Below, one piece after another: positions 11,114-23,834 of a stretch of 64,000 bases of DNA; positions within the stretch are counted from its first letter, which is position 1; each line of letters starts with the position of its first letter. This DNA comes from Neurospora tetraspora (taxonomy: Eukaryota; Ascomycota; Sordariomycetes; Sordariales; Sordariaceae). Location: the NCBI RefSeq assembly GCF_033439725.1, contig NW_026944390.1, forward strand, positions 1,984,001 to 2,048,000, in the 5' to 3' direction. A model generated the notes under the pieces. It saw nothing but the letters and a program-made list of their open reading frames with translations. It was not told the DNA's origin and ran no database searches. A program made the translations under genes and the position numbers.

Positions 11114-12147
11114 TTATTGTTGGATAGACAGTGGAGAAGCTTCGCTTATAAGGTTGCATGCACTTCGAGAGTACGTACCATGCTTCTGAACTTTGCAATT
11201 TCCTATCTCCTTCAGTTCCTATCTTCTGCCTGTGTCTTTCTTTCGTGAAGACGATCTGAGGTAACTAGCTAGATTGTAGACAACTACGCATGCGCAGTGC
11301 TTCCTCGTGGTAAATTGCATGATCGTTAGGTAAACCTCCTGCGAGACGTCACGGTATTGGACTCCCACTGTACTGTGACCATAACATTGCCTAGCCAGAT
11401 AATCCTACCGACGGCCGCCAGCAATTGTTCCCCTTATCTGCATACAGAAATCCCATACCTTGACCGTGTGTATGTATATATGATGGGATAGCCGCAAGGA
11501 GTATTAAGGGGTATAACCATGCATGGCATAAGTGTAAGAATAACAAAGCTCAGAAACCCATATATATAGAAAGAGAAGAGTGATATGGATGAGTAAAAGT
11601 GGAAGCAACTCATCAAGATGCGCAAGAGTATCCGTATAAACTCGCAAGATCTAGAATCCAGGACAGTCCGGCAACGTAGGATTGGAAGAGTCCGCCATTG
11701 ACGTCAAATCCTGCGTTACCGGACTGTCCTGGATTCCGGATTCCGCGAGTTTACCGTACTGTAGCACATAATCCTCCCAAGTTTCCGTTGCCCTTCCTTC
11801 TCTAGATAAGCTGACTGCAAGACCACCACCCTGATTATCATCCTGTCTTGACCCGAGTAAGCGGGAGAAAAACAACCCAAGCAAAGCGGAGAAGAGAAGT
11901 CGACGTCCATAGCCCGTCTACATGTTATAATCTAGCCGAGCCTGTTGTAATATGTTCCCATCGCGCCTTATAGGTAACGCCATGCCATAGTATTGACCCA
12001 GCCCGGACGCAAAACTCCTCTTGCAAAACCCGCGCATGATCCGATCCGTCTATCCCGTCTTTGAAGTGGAAAAAAAAATGATAATAACGAAGCGACCACC
12101 CATCCATCCATCCCTCCATAAACCGCATCGAGGCAAGTCAAATAGAT
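11114..12147. other. Intergenic between tRNA-Phe and the SNF2 gene, with a long palindrome
   Basis: This is largely the 3' flank of the minus-strand SNF2 gene, with a CATC microsatellite near 12100-12117. The notable content is the inverted repeat at 11639-11751, listed separately. A 77-codon minus-strand frame at 11651-11884 overlaps it and is not supported as a gene. Confidence 0.4.
11639..11751. repeat. Near-perfect palindrome (45-nt arms, 23-nt spacer)
   Basis: Left arm 11639-11683 and right arm 11707-11751 are reverse complements. The inner 30 nt (around AATCCAGGACAGTCCGG) differ at only two positions, both transitions, and the outer AACTCGC also pairs. An RNA from either strand would fold into a long hairpin. 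Confidence 0.85.
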
Positions 12148-15100
12148 TCACTTGAAAAGACTCCTCAAATCCATCAACCTCTGCTTCGCCGCATCCGTGC
12201 GATCCATCACCTGTCCCTTATCCCTACCATCCATGCTCAAGCTCGCCAGCTTCTTCTTCTTCTCCTGCAGCCTGAGCATCTTCTCCTCAAAGCTGTTCGC
12301 CATGATATACCTGACCGTCCGTACGGGCCGCTTCTGACCGAGGCGGTGCACGCGGTCGACAGCCTGCGCCTCCGCCGCCGGGTTGAACTGCGGCTCCATC
12401 ACGTACACGCTGCTGGCGGTGGTCAGGTTCAGGCCGAGACCGCCGGCCATGATGCTAACGAGAATAACCTGTACCGAAGGGTCCTCGCGGAACTTGTCCA
12501 TAGCTGCGGTGCGGGCTGTGCGCGTCATCTTGCCGTCGAGGCGGGTGAAGGTGATGCCGGCGTCATTGAGGGCGAGTTCGATGAGATCGAGATGCGAAGT
12601 CCAACCGGAGAAGACGACGGATTTGTACGTCGGCTCGTGGGGCGCCGCCTCGCTCTTCTGCTTGTCGGCCAGTAGCTCGGCAACGAGTGCGCGAGTCTTG
12701 GTGTGTGGTCCTGAGTAAGCGGTGAGGTCTTTGTTTGCGTCTCCGTTCTCGACCTTGGCGGTTCTCGATTCATGTTCGGCCATAGCACGGGCACGGTGGA
12801 GTTCTATGCAACCAGGCCTGGTTATGCCCGAACATGTAGAGCACGCTTCGTTTTTGATGTGGTCGACGCATTTGTTGCAGTAGACGTGGTAACAGTTAGC
12901 CTTGACCATGTATCCGACGATATCCTCCTGACGCTCAGATTCGAGGTCGACCACCTCGTTGGAACCCAGCTTAGTGTTGCACCTAGCACAGTTGTCGCTG
13001 TTTCCTTCCTGCATCAGGTAGAGCATCTCGTAGGCCTTGCTTTCAGATAGGACAAGCTGGGCTTGATCATCGTCACTATCGAGATCAATAGCCGTGTCTG
13101 CCGTCATTCCCTGGAGCTCTTTGAGGTCATCTTCGTTCAGAAGATCTTTGCCGTGAGCACAAATAAGGCGAAGCTGCAAGATGGAACGCAAGATGTGGAT
13201 CATTGTCTTGCCTCCAATAATGCGTTCCTGACCGATGGCTTGACCGGTCAAAGTCGCCACTCGCTCCTTTGCGGTTTGTGCAAACCAGTCATACACCCGT
13301 TTCTCCTCGGGCGTGAAGTCAAGCCTAATGATCTCGTCAGTTCGTGGCGGAAGGTTGATCTTGTCCTTCAAGCGACGCAACGTTATTGTGTCGATGAGAA
13401 CGCGAAGCTTCGGCACGATTTCGGGATCGGCGTTCTTGAACGGAGCAATGATGTATTGCAAGAATTTGATCTTCTCATCAAAGGGCTTGACGCGCAGGAA
13501 CGCTAGAAGCGAGGCCAGATCCTCGAGCTTGTTCTGGATCGGCGTACCAGTGACAGCCCAGCGGCGGCTTGCTTGAAGCCGGCAGATTGACTTGAACGCC
13601 AACGTGTTTTGCTCTCGGATCATATGTGCCTCATCTAGCACGATGCGGAACCAAGCCATCTCCTCCAAGGGGTATATGCCTGCCTTGTTTTTGGCGCGGG
13701 CGTTGAGTTCGCTTGAGATCGATCCGTAGGTCGTGATGACGAGGTCGTACTGGGCCAGTTTCTGCACATCCTTCACACGGTTAGGACCATGGTAAATGTG
13801 GTAAGACAAGGTGTCGGGTTTGATATGCTGCTTGATCTGCTCCTCCCAGTTCGTAACCGTGCTCAATGGGCAAACCAAGAGCGTTGCCTTTCCATTCAAT
13901 CGCACCGGCGTTAGGCCCATAGCTTGAGGTTTGGGCACCTCAAAGTACCTAGCTGCATTGGGCTGCTTCTTCTCGGGCGGCTTCGGCGGTTGAACAGGAG
14001 CTTCAAGGCTCCAAGCCGCAGCCTGATCCATGGTCTTTGTAAGGAGTGACAAAATACTCAACGTCTTGCCGAGACCTAGTTGAAAGAGTCAGTTTCAAAA
14101 TCGGGAAAATTCATATCTTGGATGAACTTACCCATCATATCCGCCAGAATACCTCCCAAGGCTGGCGGCGGACGCTCTCTCTGGCTTTGCATAGTGACGA
14201 CGTTGTAATAAAAATCTACTCCGCGCGCATCCTTTCTGCGCTGCCAAGTGGACCGTGTGAGTTTATCACCATAATCCTGAATCTGGTCTTTCTCACGTTC
14301 AGTCATGAAGTAAAGGGCTTGCTTTTGGTGCTTAAGAAGCTCAGTGGTAATACGCGGGTCGGGCTCCATCTGCTCCAAGCTCTCGGATTTCGGGAGTGAG
14401 TCAAAGACACTCATCACTTCGCTGCGAATCTCCTCAACAGTACGGGCGGTTGCCGAATGGTGCAGAGAATAGGAATTTGTTCCACCCAAGCTGTTAGCTC
14501 GGACCGGAGGGGCCGGCCTATTCTCCTTCGCATGAGGGTTGAAGACCTTGATGCCAGGCTCGACGCGTGGCGGGCTGAGAAGGGCAAGATGATGTCTAGC
14601 CAAGTGGTTTCCGATCTGGATCGCAAGCTTGCGAGGGCCGTAAAGCATGAGCTCGAAAGGGACTGCCGCCGAGATTGCCTCGCCAGTTTTCTCGTTGGGG
14701 TTGCTCTTACGTCTTGGCGGGATCCTACAATCAGTACGTATTCCCATAGCAGATGTCAGGAGGTTTCCCAGACAATACGACGTCTTAGCGTCAAGATACC
14801 CAAAGATGACGCGAGTGCAATCGTAAGCAGGAATTCTATTCGTGTCGGTGTCATCCACTCGCTTCCTCAGTAGGATTTTGATCTGCGGCCAGTAACCCTC
14901 GCCAAGAAGAGAAACCATACCAGGCTTCGGAGCAGGGACCCGGTGGCAGTTGATAGTAGTTCCCTCGATCATACCGTAGCAAACTTCTTCATCTTTGGTC
15001 AGGTCGAGCTGCTGTCGGGGTTGAGCAGTTTCTGAGTCGCCATCCGTCAAGTCGACTGTCTCAGTTTGCCTCGTCATCATGGCCACTGGCGTCGAAGCAC

Positions 15101-15536
15101 CTGATGTGCCATTCTGTCTGACCTCTTCCGCAAGCAATCCGCTGCTGGCCCCTCCAAACGTGTTTGTACGCAAATGGTCATTTTCGTTGTACGTCTTTCT
15201 GCGCTTCGGCTGGGGCACAGAGATGCGGTCTTGGACATTGTGGAGTCGTTCAACCTGAGGACCGAAGCCGTTTTGGAAAATGGGAAAGGTTGGCGTGTTG
15301 CGCACATGACCATGCAGGGTGGCGCCATAAGGCAGGCCGGAGAAGTCGATATTCAGCGGCTGGTCATTAGGACTTGTGAACTGAAAGGTCGGGCTTGAAG
15401 GCACACTCTGAATCTGATGTGCAAATGATGGTTGCTGAAATGAAGGGGATGCCCCAGACTGCGAGGTTAAGTCTGAGGTTGAGGAGGCAGCAGATGAAGC
15501 TTTGGGGTTCAGGAGCGCTTCCGGGTTCCACGACAT
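12148..15536 (-). CDS. SNF2-family DNA-dependent ATPase with RING finger (HLTF/RAD5/RIS1-like)
   Basis: Two exons, 15536-14132 and 14075-12148, with a GTAAGT..CTAG intron that splits the Walker A loop; spliced length about 1110 aa. The N-terminal 180 residues are Ser/Pro-rich and disordered-looking. Residues about 190-330 (CYGMIEGTTINCHRVPAPKP) resemble the region upstream of the ATPase in fungal HLTF-like proteins. Helicase motifs follow: DMMGLGKT, LVCPLSTVTNW, the DEAH box (VLDEAH), VTGTPIQNKLEDL, a C3HC4-type RING inserted between the lobes (CARCNTKL...CYHVYCNKC...CSTC), then FSGWTSHLDL and DRVHRLGQKRPV. SNF2 proteins with an inserted RING remodel chromatin or act in post-replication repair as ubiquitin ligases. 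Which subgroup this belongs to needs a tree. Confidence 0.9.
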
Positions 15537-18500
15537 GCTGTCGAGCTGCCGCGATACTGTAGCGAGCGATGTGTGTATTTTGCCTGATTGTTGTTGTCAG
15601 CACTGGATAACGTTGACAATCGCGTGAGGCAACCCAAAAGGTAAAGCCAGCGGAAAAGGAAGAAAAAAACAGCCTGGCAAATATTGAAAGATCCTTGTTT
15701 GCAAGAGGAAACGAGGGGGCCTGATTTGTGAGATGAAAAGTGAAAGTTGGAAAATAAAAGAGGCGGGGAGGAAGAGAGAAATCAACAGGTTCGCGGTTAT
15801 CAAAGTACCCGCACCGCACCGCAGGGTAAGTAGCGCACTCGCAGCGGCGTTAACACCGGGGATCTAGATGGGTGAATGGGTCAAACTTACTGGCGGTTTA
15901 GTAGTGGTTCACCGTCGGTTCAGTCGTTTCAGACTTTCAGATGCCAAGACCGAGACGTCTATCTGAAAGTGGAATTTGATATTGCGTTGAGTTGTTCATG
16001 TAAGTTGTTGTCCAATATCCGGTGTTCAGGGTCCAGTGATTCCACTGAACGGGGCGAAAATATGCCGGCGACGTGCAGCCTGTGGTTAACCGTTCCCGCT
16101 GAGAGATGATGCAACGGCCACCGTCATCACAAGCACAAGAAGATCTTTTTCGCAGCGGCGTAACTCTAGCGGCGGCGGGAGGCTGAGGGACGATCCGGAA
16201 TGTTGTGTTGTCTGAAGGTGGTGGTTGGTAGCAGTGGGGAGCTTGGAGAGGAGGCACAACAGGCGGATGAAGTTAATCTGGGTACCCGGTACCTCTATCT
16301 CTGCACCTCTGCGGCTGCCGCGCATGTATCAAACCGGTGTCGTGCAATCAAGTACCTGCCTGTGGCTTTTTGGTGGATGAAAGTAAGGCAGGATCAATCC
16401 CTTATGTGAGGGAGTGGCACGCGCAAAGTGAAGCTTTTCTGAAAGCACCGAAATATGTATCGTCAACAGTCCGCGCGCAGTGTGTCTGGGTCGTATTGAT
16501 ATAGCGATCGGATGCGAGATGCAGACAGGGTCTTGGTGAAGTCGGGTCTGTGCCAGCGGTCCAGGTCCAGTCAAGGTCCAGGCTGCTATTTTGAGTGGTG
16601 GAAGGCGGGTTCGTCTGCCGTTCGGTTCGGGTGTATGGAGGGGCAACTTCACCGCGCTTGTGAATTTGGCAAAGTGGAAGGAAACGAGAGGAGACTTGGA
16701 AAGGGAGTGCAGGTGTGAGTCGAAAAGGCAAGAATGAGAAATCTTGCCACTCCCAAATATGAGCAAAAACCGTTCAAAACAAGAAGGCCGGGGTATCTTA
16801 AAGAAACTTGCAACCAAGGCAAACGAAATATCAACAGACGAACTTTTGGAAAATTGTGGAAGCTGTATCTGACGGAAGCTTCCTTTATTCTGGACTTGTT
16901 ATCGCGGCCCCCCGTTGGATGCGATAGGCGCGTGACCCTCACAGACTGGAGTAGATACGGCAGCACGTGCCACTAGACACTTTGTGCCCTGTAAGAACCG
17001 TATGCACTGCAAGTCACGGGGCATTTTAGCGCGACCTGTGCCTGGTGGTGGGCAACTCGTGGGGAGCAGCATTTACCGGTATTTACACTTCCGTCTCACC
17101 TGGGAGATTCGAGGCAGATGACTCTCATCCGTACCTTTAGCTTGAGATGACGAATTCGAGGCAAGGGGGCTCAAAGAGAAGCAGGTCAGGCAAAAAGAAA
17201 GTGCAGTACTAACTAACCTCTTCAAAATCAGTCATGACTGATTGCGGCGAATATCAAAGTTCACATGGTACTCAAGCGCAGACCAGCGTAGTTGATTCTT
17301 CCAATACCGTATATCACTTACACAACCCCTCGCAACTCAGCTGAGCTCAGCTCCAAGAAAGACTCCAACCCCACCATCCATGAGATAACCGGATAACATC
17401 ATCAACTCAACTCCGATCCAAGACAACATGCCTTGTTTGAAGCAGACAACACTCTTTAGCTTGCCATGATTCCTCGCTTGGCGCGGGTATTTATGGAGGG
17501 TAATGTTCGTGTGAGATATCTCTGCGATCCCATTTTGGTATGATTATGGTGTGTCTCCCTGAAACAAATCGAGTACTACCCCAACATCGGACGTTAACTC
17601 GCACCGACACTCCTGAATCTTTTGAGATGAACCAGCCGTGCCACAGAACGCCGCGTATTATTTCCGCTTGCCTTGTGTTTCCCCAACTTGCGAATTTTGT
17701 TTTTCGGCAACCATACCCGAGAGGTAACATTGCGCGATTGGAGCCTTTGCAATTAGATTTCTTATTCCAGCTGAGGCCTCACCGCATTTTGAACCGCTTG
17801 GTTATCTAGTTGGTGGCCAAGGCAAAAGTCCTGAAAATGTTTACGTTATGGAATGCGCAGTCAAGGGTTCCTTGGCATTCGGGATTGCTGGCTAAGTTGT
17901 TTGATGACAGGTTGGATAGGATGAAAAACGTTGTGAACAATAACCCTCACCGATATGATTCATTGGGACGACAGGGACTTGTGGAACGTAATAGCCTGAC
18001 CGGTGAGGTTCAGACTGCAAGACAAGAGATTATCAAATCGTCCCAAGACGCTCGGAGCTCCTGTCTGTGATGCAATACCTACGTCTCGAAGGAAAGAGTC
18101 GGCTAGATGTCAACTAGGTCGGGAAGTGTTTGGAAACTCGCCACACCATGGGGAGAGAAACCCTTTGGAATAGCATCACCGCAATGTTGCGATTTTCGCA
18201 TGAGATGGATGACTTGGGTCGGCGGTGAGCGAGTGTTCGGTCAAGTAGCGAAAATGTTCTGTTCCTAATACCGTCTGGTTGGGACATGGTATTTTGCCAT
18301 AACGTCTAGATGGACATGAACAGCCGTATGCGAATGCGCCTTTTCCGCCTAGCATCCCAGAGAGTGGACGCTTTTTCCTCAATGCGAGTCCGGTAGCCGC
18401 TGTTGCCAGCAGGTGTTGTTTTTCTCCAACACTAAATCGTAATATCATCCATCATACCTCCATCGCATGGTGTTTTTGCTCTATCCTTAGCCATCCGCCG

Positions 18501-18668
18501 CTCGCCTTTACTGGTTGTTGTACAGAGATGTAATATTAATACACTGAATCGAATTGGTATCGTGGGTTGTCAAGTTCCATGTATAAAGAGGGAGTCGAGT
18601 CGAACCGAGTTTCCGTAAAGCCGCATTGAGCCGGGAATGATTCTTCAATATCGTCCACCGCAGTCCAT
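15537..18668. other. Long intergenic region
   Basis: About 3.1 kb without a recognisable gene. It contains the promoter of the SNF2 gene on its left. Two adjacent plus-strand frames (17540-17809 and 17810-18070) look mildly protein-like but have no motif I recognise and are separated by a stop, so I do not call a gene. Confidence 0.35.
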
Positions 18669-19313
18669 TCAGGCCTTGGTGCCCATAACCTCCTTGACGA
18701 TCCTGGCAACAGTGGTCTTCTCGACATCCTTGCCATCGAGACGTCCGCCAGGACCCAGAAGCTTCTTCATAACCTCGCCCATCTTAGCATCAACACCCTC
18801 GGCCGCCAGCTCCGACTGAACCGCCAGGACCACATCCTTGAGCTCCGCCTCGTCAACAGACTGGACGCCGCTACCGGCAACGTATTCCTCGAGGACACGG
18901 ATCTGCGACTCCTCCTTCTCGACAAGGTCACCACGGCCGGCGGCGCGGAACTGGTCAGCAGCCTCCTGGTAACCGCGGGCAGTCTTGCGGAGGAGGGCAA
19001 CGAGCTGGGCGTCGGTCTCGATCGGCTGGGAGGTCTTGCTGGCGTTGAGGACAGCGGCAAGAACGGCGCGCAAAACGGCCAGGCGAGGGGCATCCTTGGC
19101 GCGCATGGCGGTCTTGAGGTCACCCTTCAGCTTAGCATAGAGAGGAGCGGGCGCCGGGGCTGCCTCGGAGGAGTAGGCCCTGATGGACTTGCTGGGGAGC
19201 TGCTGGGACCATCTTGTGGTGGTGACGGCGCTGCGGGTGAAGCGGCAGGTCTGGCGGGGAGTAGAGCGAGCGAGGAAGCTTCCGATGAAGCTGGCGGGGA
19301 GACGGGCGGCCAT
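18669..19313 (-). CDS. aim41: AIM41/YqeY-like mitochondrial protein
   Basis: 214 aa from the ATG at 19313. An upstream in-frame ATG would add 26 residues ahead of an otherwise classical mitochondrial presequence, so I prefer the shorter start. Residues 1-60 are rich in Arg, Ser and Ala with no acidic residues until the end, as in matrix targeting peptides. Residues about 65-214 are a YqeY/GatB-type helical domain (LKGDLKTAMRAKDAPRLAVL, then a long amphipathic middle and KKLLGPGGRLDGKDV). YqeY domains occur as tails of amidotransferase GatB and in yeast Aim41, a mitochondrial protein of ill-defined role. Function beyond mitochondrial location is inferred only. Confidence 0.88.
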   Translation of the reverse strand: MAARLPASFIGSFLARSTPRQTCRFTRSAVTTTRWSQQLPSKSIRAYSSEAAPAPAPLYAKLKGDLKTAMRAKDAPRLAVLRAVLAAVLNASKTSQPIETDAQLVALLRKTARGYQEAADQFRAAGRGDLVEKEESQIRVLEEYVAGSGVQSVDEAELKDVVLAVQSELAAEGVDAKMGEVMKKLLGPGGRLDGKDVEKTTVARIVKEVMGTKA

Positions 19314-22226
19314 GATGGGTATGTGCGACTGAAGAGTGACGGGATACTCGTTCGAGGATGGCTGAAAGAGGGATGGGTCCGGCGGATGCAAGGAGGAGGG
19401 CAGTCGGTCGCCGAGGTGAAAGTGTCGAGGTTACAGCGGGGAGTTGAGCTGATAGCTTCCTGTAACAGACCTAATCGTCTAGTAAAATCCGAGATCTCAA
19501 ATTCGATGATAGATGTGCTGTTGATTGGTTGCCCCAGAAATAAACTGGACCCTGTTGGGGGACGTAGTGATGGTCATTTTCTGAAAAAAATAACCAAATT
19601 CCCGAAATTATCGAAATTCAGAAAATATCGAAATTCCAAACCGAAAAATACGGCCCGTGCACCTCGCCACCAAACTGCCCTCACTCGAAGTGGTATCAAC
19701 TGTCACAGGGCAAAGGTGCCTAGCTGTGACATGTGTTGTCTGCCTATATATCCATTGGGGAGTAGAGGTTAGGTTCCTATCTATTTCCCCAACTTTGCTC
19801 CCCAACGGGTAGTGCGTGTATTCGAGTTCTGTTTAGCGAACAGAACATCGATCCATCTTTTGGTGTTCTGGCGCAGGCATTGCACGCCTGCTCCGTGATA
19901 TTAACTTCATCGACCTTATTGGCTACCCAAGATGAAGAGGTGTAATGATGTTTAACGAGTTATTTGGGAGACGAATCTTTGAAATCGTTTGAACTAAGGA
20001 GCCAAAAAACCTGGACCTGTTTAGCCGATGTTTGCACATCTCTTAAGCACTTACACCCTCACGTACGGAAAGCTTAGCGGAAATCATCATATCTTTTTCC
20101 TTACCTTTCCTTACTTTTCCGTTCCTTACCCTTGCCGTGAAATTCCCCCCCATTACTAGGGGGACGTACCCGGACTAGCCCGAAGCTGTTGATCGAGCTA
20201 ACGACGATGCTACCGCCAAGGTGGGGGTCGCCCGGGTTAGGGTTGGCTTTTTGTAGGGTCTCTTCCTGAAGACGTAAATGTCAAGGGGGGATTATGATCG
20301 ATGTAAGGCCTGTCGGTTTAACGGAAATCACCAAAATGGTGGTATCTTTTTTGTGAGAGACTGTGTTGCTGTCGGAAATGAGGCGGTCGATTGGATTGCC
20401 CTTGCTGTTGGTGTTGTGTTCTTACCTTGGTAGCCCGCAGCTGCATCCCGTCTTCGGACTTCCGATATGATGCACGGGCACTTCCTCACGGCAGAAACCT
20501 CCCGCAAGCAGATCCCGGACCGAACTTCTTCTCTGGCTGATGGGAAATTGCAAACCTGATATGGCGGTACACTTGGGAGAATCAAGGTTCCACCACATTG
20601 TAACCTTCAACATCCCGAGCGGCATCCCGAGTAACGCCGGAGACTTCAAAGCTAGGTATTCAGGGTCGGGTATTGCAAGGGTCGGAGCTCTTCCGGAGTG
20701 CCGGTCCCGCCAGTGGACTCCAATAGCCCCGTCACTTCACCTCTAGCGCTCGGCGATAACACACTCGTTTGACGTACCGGAATCGATTATTGCCCGGGCA
20801 GTCGAAGATTGTCATCCATATCCATGGGTGTCCCAGGTTATCGCAAGTCCCAGGCCGAGATGGCTTCCAGTCATGATGATGTATTGTCCGGAACCAGCCC
20901 AATGTGGATGTCGCTACTTCGACGTTAGATGCCGAGCGGGAGGCCTGTTGGTGATGATGACGCCAATGAAGGTGCAGGATGGGAGTACTAGTTTATGGAG
21001 CATTCGCTGCAGAACATTCATAAAGGGTACATTCTTGCCATGATTGAGTTCTCTCTGCACTGCAGCGGGGCTGGCACGGCTGGTATAATTTTTCGCTGTT
21101 TCGGACGTTAACCTCAACGAGCTTATCCCAACCGCTCGCTTTGTTGTAGTGACTCGTTCGGGCAAATCATCTCAGTTTCCGGGTCAAGTTCTTATGCTAC
21201 CGACGGACGGAAAATATCTCGTTGAAACAATGGGACGAAGTGGAAGCCATCGATGGGAACTGGAGCGTAGACCGGCTGAATTGGTCTTTCCTCGTCGGCT
21301 CCCGTTGTTTGAAACCAGTTTGAAACCAAGGTAGCTCAATCTCACCACGTCCCGATCACTGGAATTGTTAACGCGCGTAATTTTCAGAATTCACGGAAGG
21401 AATCGATGATGAGTTCGACCTTTCAGCTACTTTGATTCGGTAATTGCCACAGGGTTTCTCCTTCCCTTAACCGATTCTGGCTATCTGAACTGGACAAGTC
21501 ACCGGGGGAAGGAACGATGGGCAGACTTTTCGCCCGCTAGATGCTCTCTTGTCAAGGCAACAGCGCCCAAGCACTTCACCATTCCATCGGTCGACTCAGT
21601 TCCGCGCGTTGAGGTTTTCTTGGTTCTTTACTCCAATTCGCTTCCGATCCACTTCAACTTCCAACTCTTGCCTGCGACAGCGAGTGTCTCCCCATCCACG
21701 AACTCCACCGTCTTTGCCGCTGAGTTCTCGGGTATGATTTCCCCGAAATATATACGCCTAGGACTATTGATGAAATTTAGCGTGGGACGTGGGACGTTGG
21801 GGAAATAAAGGTGAGGGTTATGAGGTGCACCCTCGCACTTTCCCGGGCTCGCGGATTCAAATGTTCCGTTAGCATGAGTGCCGGGATGACATGGTGTAAC
21901 TGGAAGGTGTGGTAGCATTGATTTTCGCGGAAGACCGCCCATCAACCTCTGGTCCGTATCATTCTCACCCATCTTTTCGGCACCGGGTCGCGTTTGTGCT
22001 TTTCCACTTAGTGTCAATTCCAGACGCGTTGGACATGGCCATGCTGCTGTTGTTCATCGCCATGCAAAACCCCTCGCCATGCAGAACCCCCGGAGGTGAT
22101 CCTTTCATTTCGAAGCCCGGCTAAGCAGAAATAGAATGCAGGTGTCGGATCCTCTGACCAGGAGTTGATGACAGACTTCGGAGTGAGCAAGACAGGAGAC
22201 TCAAGGTACCCATCTCGAGACAGGCT
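19314..22226. other. Gene-poor block, left part
   Basis: No gene supported. One minus-strand frame (21628-22017, 129 codons) and a chain of minus-strand frames around 20420-21165 broken by several stops look faintly protein-like and could be gene relics, but no family is recognisable. A pyrimidine-rich stretch lies near 20090-20150. Confidence 0.35.
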
Positions 22227-23834
22227 TCAATGCCGAGCCCGCTTCCTCGCATCGCCATGCTTCCTGTCCTTTGGCGGAACATAAGCGGTGTAGCTCGGCT
22301 GCCTGCTACCACCTGGTTTGCGACCTATACAGACATAGCTGCAGAGAAAGAGTCAGTCTCCCAATTTCGGCCATCATCAAATCCATCGGTTGTATTGGGG
22401 CGTCCACTTACACCGGAAAGTAAGCCTGATGCAATCGGTCAAGCTACAATCAGCACCTCTCCATTGACCCTTTGAACCCGAACTAGGGGAGGGGGGATCA
22501 GTTTACATACCTTGAAAGCTGGATTATCAGCTTCACTTCGAGCTTGCGCTACCAGGAGCTGAACGTCGGTTTGTGACATCCTTTGAGAGATCAGTAAGTC
22601 AAAGAGCCGTTGCCATCTCCATGACACTTGGGATATATGCTTACCCTAGAACCTGCGTGAAAGGATAGGCACAAAGAGAAGATAGCATTCGGTGGACGAT
22701 GGGCCGGCTTGCTTCTCCGATGTTGTGGTCTCGCGGGTCTACAAAGTGCGTTAGACAGGGCGTTATACAACCACTGAGCAACTACCGGACTCACCATTCG
22801 ACCACCCGCACAGGGGCAATGTCACAAGTCTTGTTTCCACTTCGACAAACCCAACCTCAGTCAACATTTGTTGCAATCGGAGAGGCGCTCTGGGGTCCTT
22901 ATATGGCTGGACACTCTGCATGTAACTCTGAGACCACACCTGCAGAGCATGATCTTGAGCTTTGGGTCAGAACTGTTCAAAAAGCGCCTTGTTGGACGAG
23001 TCGACTCACTCGGTGTCAATGTCCCATTATCCGATTGGGCGTTGAAGTATATCTCAACCATTTGACACCAGCCTCCAGGGCGCAAAATCCTGAATACGTC
23101 GGTCAGGTAATTGATCCATCGATTGGCATGAATGCCGCCGGACATCAACCGACTGTGCACCAGGTCGAAGTGGTTCGAGGGGAATGTTGAGCTGTTGGCG
23201 TGTCAGTCTTATGGTTGTCGGACATCTCAGGCTCTCGGGCTGTCTCACGGACTGTTCAAGTCGTCGATCTGTAACTCCAGGTTGGCGGGCAAGTCCTCCG
23301 GCATTGGATACGGATATATATCGAGTCCGATCACCTATGTCTCCAAAGTCAGCAATGGGATAACGCGACCTATTGGCCCAAAAGAAGGCCTCCGGCTTTA
23401 ACAGTCACCACATCTTTTCAGTCTGGGCTCAACGAACCTCGCATTCCGGATATTGCTCTGCAGCGTCAATGGCCCACGAAGCAGAGCCAGAGCCACAGTC
23501 TAGGATCCTCCGGGGGTGTGGGATAGGTGGGAAGATCAGTCTGTTCTCAAACATCAAGTTGAACAGCCCATGGATATACTGAAAGTACTCGATTTCGTCC
23601 TGAGCCAGTCATGGTTAGGTTGAAGCAATGGCAGGCGGGTGGACAACTCTCACATCGTCAACAGGGGAGAAATACACGCCATGTTCCACGGCATATCGTT
23701 GATATTCCCTGTTGTGGTGCAATATGACATCGCGGTATGTCTCGTCGACAGGAACTGTCTGGAAGTCACTATGTCTCGGTCAGTGACTAGAAGTGGGCTC
23801 TCAGTTGGGCAGAGGAGAGGTACCCTTCATCCAT
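22227..23834 (-). CDS. LaeA/UMTA-type SAM-dependent methyltransferase, ten exons
   Basis: No long ORF exists here, but ten minus-strand exons splice in frame to about 336 aa: 23834-23824, 23768-23654, 23599-23438, 23334-23249, 23191-23010, 22959-22795, 22738-22645, 22580-22511, 22425-22412, 22338-22227. The junctions use ordinary donors (GTGAGT, GTAAGC, GTATGT, GTAAGT) and AG acceptors, and introns are 50-103 bp. The product follows the fungal LaeA/UMTA-type methyltransferase pattern throughout: PVDETYRDVILHHNREY, motif I LDCGSGSASWAID, IGLDIYPYPMPEDLPANLE, FDLVHSRLMSGG, FRILRPGGWCQMVEIYFNAQ, DPRAPLRLQQML, ADNPAFKAYFPVYVCIGRKP. Known relatives methylate small molecules or regulate secondary metabolism. 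The substrate is unknown and no partner enzyme was recognised nearby. The 11-nt first exon is the least certain part. Confidence 0.87.

Noticed and set aside
11651-11884. 77-codon minus-strand frame downstream of the SNF2 gene
   Set aside because: It lacks an ATG in the good frame, overlaps both arms of the palindrome, and matches no family.
17540-18070. Two adjacent plus-strand frames in the 15.5-18.7 kb gap
   Set aside because: Separated by a stop, no clear splice solution, no motif.
20220-20250. GGGTTAGGGTTGG telomere-like bases
   Set aside because: Only about two units with mismatch; expected by chance.
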